Below are positions 1 through 6,167 of a stretch of DNA of 6,817 nt, piece by piece. This stretch comes from Planctomycetota bacterium (lineage in GTDB: Bacteria > Planctomycetota > MHYJ01 > JACQXL01 > JAVHLO01), in contig JAVHLO010000187.1 of the NCBI GenBank assembly GCA_031082105.1, forward strand, positions 1 through 6,817, read 5' to 3'. Position numbers and translations under genes: made by a program. Below the pieces are notes generated by a model. That model was not told the origin of the DNA. It did no database searches and saw only the letters and a program-made list of their open reading frames with translations. Each line of letters starts with the position of its first letter. Position 1 is the first letter of the stretch.

Positions 1-1
1 C

Positions 2-988
2 GATCCTGGCATCGACCATATGTCCGCGATGAAGACCATCCACCAGGTTGAATCCCGGGGCGGCAGGATCAAAGGGTTCATCTCCTATTGCGGCGGTCTC
101 CCCGCCCCGGAGGCCAACACCAATCCATACGGATACAAGTTCTCATGGAGCCCGCGCGGCGTCCTCCTGGCCGGGAAGAACTCCGCTCAGTTCCTCTGGC
201 AGGGAAAGGAGACATTGATCGCCGCCAAAGAGCTCTTCGAGAAGTACATCACGCTCGACGTCGAGGGCCTCGGCAAGTTCGAGGCCTATCCGAACCGGAA
301 TTCGCTCCCCTACATCGAGCTCTACGGGGTGAAATCGACCGAGACTATGCTGCGCGGGACGCTGCGCAACACCGGCTGGTGTCCGACGCTCAAGAAACTG
401 ATCGATGTCGGCTGGCTCGAAGACAAACCGGTCCCCGGCCTGAAGAGCAAGCGGTTCTGCGACCTGACCGCCGCGCTCGCCCAGGGGACCGCGTGGTCCG
501 CCCCGCCGCCGGCCTCCTCGGCAAAGGATGCGCGTGACCGTACGGCCAAGGCCGTCGGACTCGCAGGCGGTTCCGACATCCTTACGCGGATCGAGTGGCT
601 CGGTCTCTTCTCGGAATCGCCGTTGCCGCTCGAGACCGGCTCGCCCCTCGACATCATCGAGAAGGTCATGCTTGAGAAGCTGCAGTACGCGGAAGGCGAG
701 CGCGACATGATCATTCTGCGCCACGAGTTCCATGCCGCTTACCCCGACGGCAAGGAAGAGAAGATCGTCGCCACCCTGATCGACTTCGGCGTGCCCGGCG
801 GCGATTCGGCGATGGCCCGGACGGTCGGCCTGCCAGCGGCCATGGGAGTGAAGATGGTCCTGGAGGGCCGACTGCGCGACACGGGCGTCGTCATCCCGCT
901 CGCGCCACACATCTACAGACCGATCCTCGCGGAACTGGAGAAATGCTACGCCATCCATTTCACCGAGAAGGTGATCCCGGTGAAATAG
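2..988 (+). CDS. Saccharopine dehydrogenase (L-glutamate-forming type), C-terminal part, 5' end outside window
   Basis: The reading frame is open from base 2 and begins DPGIDHMSAMK, which is the conserved interior motif of saccharopine dehydrogenase/reductase. The ATG at base 20 is therefore internal, and the Rossmann NAD(P)-binding N-terminus lies upstream of the window. The 328 visible residues are the catalytic/dimerisation domain. Landmarks are SYCGGLPAPE (83-112), GYKFSWSPRGVLL (131-169) and PNRNSLPY (290-313), followed by LRGTLRNTGW. These closely resemble fungal Lys9 as I remember it. The family interconverts saccharopine with glutamate plus aminoadipate semialdehyde using NAD(P), in the cytoplasm; the direction here (lysine breakdown or synthesis) cannot be read from the window. 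The stop is TAG at 986-988. No partner gene, such as the lysine-forming saccharopine dehydrogenase, is visible, and the next gene is convergent. Family assignment is confident; cofactor and direction are not. Confidence 0.9.
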   Translation, partial: DPGIDHMSAMKTIHQVESRGGRIKGFISYCGGLPAPEANTNPYGYKFSWSPRGVLLAGKNSAQFLWQGKETLIAAKELFEKYITLDVEGLGKFEAYPNRNSLPYIELYGVKSTETMLRGTLRNTGWCPTLKKLIDVGWLEDKPVPGLKSKRFCDLTAALAQGTAWSAPPPASSAKDARDRTAKAVGLAGGSDILTRIEWLGLFSESPLPLETGSPLDIIEKVMLEKLQYAEGERDMIILRHEFHAAYPDGKEEKIVATLIDFGVPGGDSAMARTVGLPAAMGVKMVLEGRLRDTGVVIPLAPHIYRPILAELEKCYAIHFTEKVIPVK

Positions 989-1000
989 AACGACGGATTT

Positions 1001-1055
1001 TAGATTTCAGATTCTGGAATGCGGATTTCAGAATCCAGGGCCGAATCCGAAATCC
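1001..1055. repeat. Degenerate GATTTCAGA / GAATCC short-word repeats
   Basis: GATTTCAGA occurs at 1003-1011, and again at 1024-1032. GATTCTGGAA (1010-1019) is opposed by TTCAGAATC (1027-1035), its reverse complement apart from one bulged G, and CTGGA (1014-1018) is opposed by TCCAG (1034-1038), so the segment can fold into small alternative hairpins. The run continues as GAATCCGAAATCC (1043-1055). This looks like a degenerate intergenic word repeat. No T-run follows on either strand, so a terminator is not supported. Confidence 0.5.
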
Positions 1056-1154
1056 GGAGCATACGGAGGCAGCGAGTCGGCTCCGCCCTTCGCAGACCGC
1101 ATCGACGAGGCGGGATTACGGCGTAGTTCGCGCCAACCCCGAGGGGGCCGAACC

Positions 1155-1262
1155 AACCACCGAAGACACTGAAGCCGCATAGGAAACCACAGAAGACACT
1201 GAAGACACCGCAATCGTCAATTCTGTCCTCATCTTTCAGTGTCTTCGGTGCGTTCAGTGGTT
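1155..1262. repeat. GAAGACAC direct repeats with an inverted copy
   Basis: Two 20-base copies, at 1155-1174 and 1185-1204, are offset by 30 bases and differ at one position (AACCACCGAAGACACTGAAG versus AACCACAGAAGACACTGAAG). A third GAAGACAC follows at 1201-1208. ACCGAAGACACTGAA (1159-1173) has an exact 15-base reverse complement at 1235-1249, and AACCAC (1155-1160) is mirrored by GTGGTT (1257-1262). The pair could form a stem with a 61-base loop between the two convergent genes. Similar ACCACAGAAGACAC-type words are, in my recollection, scattered in the spacers of many environmental bacterial genomes. Function is unknown; a role in bidirectional termination is possible but unproven. Confidence 0.7.
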
Positions 1263-1278
1263 ACATAACGGAAGCCGG

Positions 1279-1304
1279 AAAAACTCGAAATGAATTTAGA
1301 GTTT
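1279..1304 (-). terminator. Weak terminator-like hairpin downstream of the kinase gene
   Basis: Read on the - strand, about 17 bases past the kinase stop, AAACTC (1304-1299) pairs perfectly with GAGTTT (1286-1281) around a 12-base AT-rich loop and runs into two further T residues before CC. The stem is short and AT-rich and the U-tract is brief, so this is a weak intrinsic terminator at best. Confidence 0.3.
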
Positions 1305-1320
1305 GCCCTTGCTCAGTATT

Positions 1321-3009
1321 CTAGCGGCCGAAGACTCCTGCGATGCCGGGCCATTTGAGGAAGTACTCGGCCGCGACGAGCGCGACGAGGATCACCACGA
1401 ACATCCAGACGGCTACCCGTACGTGATGCTTGCGTCGTCTGAAGGTCGTGGACACCCTGTCCATCACGTTGCCCAGTCCCTTCTTCTGCGTGGCCATGAC
1501 GGTCTCCGCGTCCAGATACCGCTGGATATCGGCGGCCAGCTCGGCCGCGCTCTGGTAGCGCTTGGCGGGCTCCTTGTGCAGCGCCTTGAGAAGGATGGCT
1601 TCGATATCCCGGTGGATGGCGGGATTGATCTTGCTCGGCGGGGCCACGGGTTCCTCGAGTATCTTCCGGATCACATCCTCAGCGGAGTCGCCCTCGAACG
1701 GCGGGATCTTTGTGAGCGCCTCGAAGAGCACGGCGCCGAGCCCGTAGATATCCGTACGCGCGTCGAGCGCGTGGCTGTCGCCGCGCGCCTGTTCGGGCGC
1801 CATGTACGCCGGCGTGCCCGCGATGTACCGCTCCTGCCTCCTCATCGTCGACATGTCAAAGGCCAGCCCGAAGTCGCCCAGCTTGGTCACCCCGTCCTCA
1901 TCGATGAGGATGTTCTGAGGCTTGATGTCGCCGTGCACCAGCCCGCTGTCATGCGCGTGCTGGACCGCGGTCGCGACGTCCTTGACTATCTGGAGGATCC
2001 TGCCGACCTGCGGCCGCTCCGACTTGAGCACCTGTTTGAAGTTCATGCCGCGCACGTACTCCATCGCGTAGTAATGTCGGCCGGCGTGAACACCGGAATC
2101 GGTGACCTGGATGATCCCGGGATGCGCGAGCTTCGTGATCGATGCGGACTCATTCGTGAAGCGCTCGATCGCGGCCGGGGACAGGTCCTGGTCGTTGAGG
2201 ACCTTGACGGCGACGAGCCGCTTGGCGTCGCGCTGCCAGGCCTTGAAGACACGCCCCGCGGCGCCTCTGCCCAGCTCGCGGAGCAGCTCATAGTTGCCGA
2301 ACGGCGTGCCGCGAATGGTGGTATCGCTCTTCAAGCTTGAGTCCGTCGGTTCTCCTGCTATCTTCTTCTCCCCGCCGAGGACCGTCGGGAGCGGTGGGAC
2401 GTCCCCTTTCAGCGCGGCGGCCGAACCCGCCCCCTCGCTTTCCTTGTCCATGAACACCGTGTCCTGAACCGTGGCGCCGGAGCCGGTGTCGGGGATGTCG
2501 AGCACCTCGCCGCACTTCGGACACTTCACCTGCGAGTTCGGCGTGTAGCTTGCGATGTTGAACTGGGTCTTGCACCCGCGGCACATCAATATGCGCTTGT
2601 TCTGGAACTCCAGGACCAGGTGGACATCCTTTTCGCTGATGTGTCCCTTCTTCACCATCAGTTCGCCGAGGCGCATGTTGACATCCGGGGCGAGCCTGGC
2701 CTGGAGACGGAGGCACTCGTTGACCTGATCCTGCGAGGCGAGCCCGTAGTCCACGAGCAGCCTGCCGAACAGCACGTCGCGCCTCCTCATCTCGGCATAG
2801 GGCGAGTTCTCGTCGAGGCGTTTCTGCTGCAAGCTGAGCAGCATGTGGAGCGCGTTGAGCGGCATGAATCCTTTTCTGACGATGATGGCGCCCAGCGGAG
2901 GCGGGAAAGGCGACCGCTCCTGCTCCTCGATGCATTCCTTGAGCTGCTGAGGGCTGATGAACTTGTGTTCAATCGCCATCTGGCCAAGCATGATTTCGTT
3001 ACGGAGCAT
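1321..3009 (-). CDS. Hanks-type Ser/Thr kinase with tandem MshEN-like motifs, zinc ribbon and C-terminal membrane anchor
   Basis: This 562-residue protein phosphorylates Ser/Thr on unknown targets, presumably at the inner face of the cytoplasmic membrane. Residues 7-30, 38-61, 80-103 and 113-136 each fit the 24-residue MshEN pattern (LG at 2-3, hydrophobics at 6, 7, 11, 12, 17 and 21, Q at 24), making two tandem domains. Only the fourth copy has the leading Arg (RLG, 113-115). Cys143, 146, 163 and 166 form a zinc ribbon, followed by a low-complexity linker (about 170-237). The kinase domain (about 238-500) has GRGAAG (247-252), Lys269, Glu287, HGDIKPQN (359-366, Gly replacing the HRD Arg), DFG (379-381) and APE (404-406). 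After basic RRRKHH, one membrane helix (about 531-550) ends 12 residues before the C-terminus. No Shine-Dalgarno sequence is clear before Met1 or Met7 (2991); Met7 would start exactly at the first motif. Kinase identity is certain; ligand and partners are unknown. Confidence 0.93.
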   Translation of the reverse strand: MLRNEIMLGQMAIEHKFISPQQLKECIEEQERSPFPPPLGAIIVRKGFMPLNALHMLLSLQQKRLDENSPYAEMRRRDVLFGRLLVDYGLASQDQVNECLRLQARLAPDVNMRLGELMVKKGHISEKDVHLVLEFQNKRILMCRGCKTQFNIASYTPNSQVKCPKCGEVLDIPDTGSGATVQDTVFMDKESEGAGSAAALKGDVPPLPTVLGGEKKIAGEPTDSSLKSDTTIRGTPFGNYELLRELGRGAAGRVFKAWQRDAKRLVAVKVLNDQDLSPAAIERFTNESASITKLAHPGIIQVTDSGVHAGRHYYAMEYVRGMNFKQVLKSERPQVGRILQIVKDVATAVQHAHDSGLVHGDIKPQNILIDEDGVTKLGDFGLAFDMSTMRRQERYIAGTPAYMAPEQARGDSHALDARTDIYGLGAVLFEALTKIPPFEGDSAEDVIRKILEEPVAPPSKINPAIHRDIEAILLKALHKEPAKRYQSAAELAADIQRYLDAETVMATQKKGLGNVMDRVSTTFRRRKHHVRVAVWMFVVILVALVAAEYFLKWPGIAGVFGR

Positions 3010-3040
3010 GACGCAAGCCGAGAAACACGAAACAAGAAAC

Positions 3041-3275
3041 GGCAGGGAGCGAAGAGCAAAGAACCAAGAGCAGAGAGCACGGCGGCCAATGGCCGCATGC
3101 TTGGCGACAATGAGGCGGACGGCAGTCCACTCTGCAATCCTTCACGAAGAACATCCTCAAGTCAATGCGCACAGACCAGCGGGCATCGACCTCTTGACCA
3201 TTTTCCCACGTTGCTTCTCCGCTCCTTGCTCTTTCCTCTCTGCTCTCTGCTCTTCGCTCTTTGCTCTCTGCCCTG
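3041..3275. repeat. Oppositely oriented AGAGC-type repeat tracts flanking the kinase upstream region
   Basis: A purine-rich tract at 3041-3080 (words GAAGAGC, AAAGAAC, CAAGAGC, AGAGAGC, about 7-8 bases each) is mirrored by a pyrimidine tract at 3214-3275 (GCTCTTC, GCTCTTT, GCTCTCT). AAGAGCAGAGAGC (3066-3078) has an exact 13-base reverse complement at 3242-3254, leaving a 163-base loop. Just inside the left tract is a GC-rich hairpin, GCGGCC-AAT-GGCCGC (3082-3096). The right tract lies immediately past the ppdK stop, so on the transcript it is a purine-rich ppdK 3' trailer. It may reduce read-through by folding, or may simply be an accumulated low-complexity repeat. I see no terminal repeats with target duplications that would mark it as an insertion. 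Confidence 0.6.
3137..3165 (-). promoter_or_regulatory. Possible sigma70-like promoter for the kinase gene
   Basis: On the - strand, TTGACT (3165-3160) is followed after 17 bases by AAGGAT (3142-3137). The -35 matches five of six consensus bases; the -10 matches only three, although it keeps the conserved second A and final T. It lies about 128 bases before the kinase start, between the two repeat tracts. Promoter consensus for this organism is unknown, so this is a tentative call. Confidence 0.2.
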
Positions 3276-3280
3276 ACCTT

Positions 3281-6013
3281 TCACTTTGCGAGCGCCGCCT
3301 GGGCCGCGGCAAGCCTCGCCACCGGGACCCTGAAGGGCGAGCAGCTCACGTAGTTCAGCCCGATTTCGTGACAGAACTCCACCGATCTCGGGTCGCCGCC
3401 GTGTTCCCCGCAGATGCCGACCTTCAAGTCTTTCCGGACCTTCCTCCCCTGCTGGGTCGCCATTCTCATGAGCGCGCCGACGCCTTCGCGGTCGACCGAC
3501 ACGAACGGGTCGCCCTCGAGCAGTCTCTCCTTGACGTAGGCCGGAAGGAACTTGCCTGCGTCATCGCGCGAGAAACCGAACGTCATCTGCGTGAGGTCGT
3601 TCGTCCCGAAGGAGAAGAACTCCGCCTCGCCGGCCACGGCGCCCGCCGTGACGGCCGCGCGCGGGACCTCGATCATCGTGCCGACCTTGTACTTGACCCG
3701 GACCTTCATGCGCTTCATCGTCTCTTCCGCGACGCGCAGGACTATCGCTTTCTGGTGGGCGAGCTCGGTGACGTGCCCGACGAGCGGAATCATGATCTCG
3801 GGCAGCGCGGATTTTCCTTCGCGCGCGAGTTCGCAGGCCGCCTCGAAGATCGCCCTGACCTGCATCTCGGTGATCGCCGGGAACGTGATGCCGAGCCTGC
3901 ATCCGCGATGGCCGAGCATCGGGTTGAATTCGTGCAGTTCCTCAACGCGGCGCAGCAACTGCTCCTTGGCCGCCAGTTGCGCGTTCAACCGCGCCGTGGA
4001 ATCGTCCGCGCCACCGCATGACCGGCCCAGCTCGAGCCTCGTCTTGAGGATGGCGATCTCCACCATCAGCTCTTCGCGTTTCGGAAGAAACTCGTGCAGC
4101 GGCGGGTCGAGAGTCCTGATTGTCACCGGCAGCCCGTTCATCGTGTCAAGCAGGCCCTTGAAATCGGATCTCTGCATCGGGAGCAGCTTCTGGAGCGCGG
4201 CGTTTCGCGCCTCGTCGGTCCTCGCGAGGATCATCTCCTGCACGATGGGCAAACGGTCTTCGGCGAAGAACATGTGCTCTGTGCGGCACAGCCCGATACC
4301 CTCCGCGCCGAGCTTGCGCGCCATGACCGCGTCGCGCGGGATGTCGGCGTTCGCGCGCACGCCGATCTTGCGCGCCTTGTCCGCCCATTTCAGGATCGAT
4401 TCGAAGTTGCGGCACAGCTCGGACTCCGCCGGCTTCATCTCGCCGCGGATGACCTGCAGCACCTCGGAATCCGTCAGCGGCACGTCGCCGACCATCACCT
4501 CGCCGGTCGCGCCGTCAATGGAGAGATAGTCCATCTCCTTGAGCGTGATGTCGCCCACGGTCATTGTGTGGGCTGTCTCGTCGACGCGCACCACCCCGCA
4601 CCCGACGACCGCGGGTTTGCCCATCTGCCGCCCGACCACGGCGGCGTGGCTCGTCATGCCGCCGGTACTCGTGAGAAAACCCTTCGACGCGTACATGCCG
4701 TGGATGTCGTCCGGCGAAGTCTCCGGCCGGACGAGTATGGTCCGTTCTCCGGCGGCCGCGAGTTCGACCGCCCTGTCCGGGTCGAAGACGATGTGTCCCG
4801 CCGCAGCGCCCGGCGATGCGCTGAGCCCGACGGCGATCACCTTGAATTTCGAGCGCGCCTTCGAATCAAAAATCGGATGCAGCACCTGCTGCATGTGCTC
4901 CGGGTCGACCCTCATCAGCGCTTCCCGGGGAGTTATCAGCTTCTCGGCGACCATGTCGCACGCGATCTTGATCGCGGCGAGGCCGGTGCGCTTTGCATTG
5001 CGTGTCTGCAACATGAACAGCCGGTCGTTCTCGATCGTGAATTCGAAGTCCTGAACGTCGCGGTAGTGCTTTTCCAGGCGCGATGTGATCTCGTGGAGCA
5101 GTTTGTACGCCGCCGGCAGTTCTCCCCCGAGATCCAGGAGACGCCGCGGCGTGCGAATGCCCGCAACAACGTCTTCGCCCTGCGCGTTCGTCAGGTACTC
5201 GCCGAAGAACTGCTTCTCGCCAGTGCCCGGGTTCCGCGTGAATCCTACGCCCGTGGCGCTGCGGTCGCCGCTGTTGCCGAACACCATCGCCTGGACGTTC
5301 ACTGCCGTCCCGAGCGACGCGGAGATCCGGTAGATCCTGCGGTATTCGATCGCGCGCGGGTTGTTCCAGCTCTTGAACACCGCGTCGCGGGCCATCTTCA
5401 ACTGCTTGACGGGATCCTGCGGGAACGGCCTCTTCGCATGCGCTTCCGCGATCACCTTGTAGGCCGCCACCACCGCGTGAAGGTCACCGGCGCTCAGGTC
5501 AGTGTCGGTCTTCGCGCGCAGACCGGCCTTGATCGCGGACAGCGCTGATTCGAATACCGACTTCTCGATCCCCAGCACGACGCTGCTGAACATGGCGATG
5601 AACCGGCGATAGCAGTCGTACGCGAATCGCTCGTTGCCGGTCTTCTTCGCGAGCCCGACGACCGTCTTGTCGTTCAGCCCGAGGTTCAGGATCGTGTCCA
5701 TCATGCCCGGCATGGAGAACTTGGAGCCGGAGCGGACTGAGACGAGGAGCGGATTTGCCGGGTCGCCGAATCCCGCGCCGACGTCCTTCTCGACACGCGC
5801 GAGGTACTTCATCATCAGGTCGTCGAACGTCTTCGGCATCCGCTTCTCGTAGTACAGCCGGCAGACCTCCGTCGAGATTGTGAAACCGGGCGGGACCGGC
5901 AGCCCGATGTTGGTCATCTCGGCGATCCCCGCGCCCTTGCCACCCAGGATGTCCTTCATCGTTCCCCGGCCCTCGGCTTTGCCGCCTCCGAAGTAGTAGA
6001 GGTACCGTTTCAT
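3281..6013 (-). CDS. ppdK: Pyruvate, phosphate dikinase
   Basis: This complete 910-residue enzyme interconverts pyruvate + ATP + Pi and PEP + AMP + PPi in the cytoplasm, serving reversible pyrophosphate-linked glycolysis or gluconeogenesis. The N-terminal nucleotide-binding domain (about 1-390) starts YYFGGGKAEG, then GGKGAGIAEM, SVRSGSKFSMPGMMDT and GVGFTRNPGTGE. The swivelling domain (about 395-510) has GGMTSHAAVVGR with the phosphocarrier His456 and, two residues before it, Thr454, the residue that the DUF299-type PPDK regulatory protein phosphorylates in plant enzymes. The C-terminal PEP/pyruvate barrel (about 530-905) has GLCRTEHMFF, GHRGCRLG, FGTNDLTQM and the catalytic Cys868 in GICGEHGG. 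The ATG at 6013 is preferred over one at 6049 because it gives the family N-terminus and has GGAG nine bases upstream; the 12-residue extension has no family counterpart in my memory. No regulatory protein gene is visible. Residues about 645-690 look longer than in the clostridial enzyme. Confidence 0.97.
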   Translation of the reverse strand: MKRYLYYFGGGKAEGRGTMKDILGGKGAGIAEMTNIGLPVPPGFTISTEVCRLYYEKRMPKTFDDLMMKYLARVEKDVGAGFGDPANPLLVSVRSGSKFSMPGMMDTILNLGLNDKTVVGLAKKTGNERFAYDCYRRFIAMFSSVVLGIEKSVFESALSAIKAGLRAKTDTDLSAGDLHAVVAAYKVIAEAHAKRPFPQDPVKQLKMARDAVFKSWNNPRAIEYRRIYRISASLGTAVNVQAMVFGNSGDRSATGVGFTRNPGTGEKQFFGEYLTNAQGEDVVAGIRTPRRLLDLGGELPAAYKLLHEITSRLEKHYRDVQDFEFTIENDRLFMLQTRNAKRTGLAAIKIACDMVAEKLITPREALMRVDPEHMQQVLHPIFDSKARSKFKVIAVGLSASPGAAAGHIVFDPDRAVELAAAGERTILVRPETSPDDIHGMYASKGFLTSTGGMTSHAAVVGRQMGKPAVVGCGVVRVDETAHTMTVGDITLKEMDYLSIDGATGEVMVGDVPLTDSEVLQVIRGEMKPAESELCRNFESILKWADKARKIGVRANADIPRDAVMARKLGAEGIGLCRTEHMFFAEDRLPIVQEMILARTDEARNAALQKLLPMQRSDFKGLLDTMNGLPVTIRTLDPPLHEFLPKREELMVEIAILKTRLELGRSCGGADDSTARLNAQLAAKEQLLRRVEELHEFNPMLGHRGCRLGITFPAITEMQVRAIFEAACELAREGKSALPEIMIPLVGHVTELAHQKAIVLRVAEETMKRMKVRVKYKVGTMIEVPRAAVTAGAVAGEAEFFSFGTNDLTQMTFGFSRDDAGKFLPAYVKERLLEGDPFVSVDREGVGALMRMATQQGRKVRKDLKVGICGEHGGDPRSVEFCHEIGLNYVSCSPFRVPVARLAAAQAALAK

Positions 6014-6022
6014 CTTCCTGGT

Positions 6023-6026
6023 CTCC
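6023..6026 (-). promoter_or_regulatory. Ribosome binding site of ppdK
   Basis: GGAG on the - strand stands nine bases before the ATG at 6013. It supports this start over the upstream ATG at 6049. It is the only convincing Shine-Dalgarno sequence among the three - strand genes. Confidence 0.6.
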
Positions 6027-6167
6027 GAATGGCAACACATGAAATCCACAGTCCGCCGTTCGCACCCGTTGCCGATCGTGGTCCGTCAGAACCGAGCTGC
6101 AACCACGGGATCTCGCGGGATCATCACGAGATTCGATTCGCGGCCATCCTGTCGCGGAAAAGCCGAT

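Larger units (their letters stand above)
989..1320. other. Intergenic spacer between convergent genes
   Basis: This 332-bp stretch has no credible gene. It lies between the stop codons of the saccharopine dehydrogenase (+) and the kinase (-). Its left part holds ATTTCAGA/GAATCC-type degenerate repeats, its middle a 5-bp CGGAG/CTCCG hairpin (1064-1085), and its right part GAAGACAC-type repeats with an inverted copy. Close to the kinase stop is a weak AT-rich hairpin. The short open frames across it (943-1182 on +, 1028-1213 on -) show no recognisable protein features. Confidence 0.6.

Noticed and set aside
1155..1208. Possible CRISPR-like array
   Set aside because: Only two 20-base copies with a 10-base gap plus a partial third; no uniform spacers and an inverted copy is present, so it is a degenerate intergenic repeat.
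1303..2340. 345-residue open frame on the + strand
   Set aside because: It is antisense to the kinase domain, whose catalytic motifs prove the - strand frame; composition is that of a shadow frame.
2957..4021. 354-residue open frame on the + strand
   Set aside because: It spans the repeat-filled spacer and the antisense of ppdK; the N-terminal part merely translates repeat words.
4094..5548. 484-residue open frame on the + strand
   Set aside because: It lies wholly antisense to ppdK, and its Arg/His/Val-rich composition is typical of an antisense shadow in GC-rich DNA; no domain is recognisable.
6014..6049. 12-residue N-terminal extension of PPDK from the upstream ATG
   Set aside because: The sequence MDFMCCHSETRK has no counterpart in the family as I know it, and the ATG at 6013 has a well-spaced GGAG.
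6110..6132. Hairpin ATCTCG/CGAGAT with an 11-base loop downstream of the lipoprotein stop
   Set aside because: A 6-bp stem with a long loop and no following U-tract on the - strand is too weak to call a terminator.
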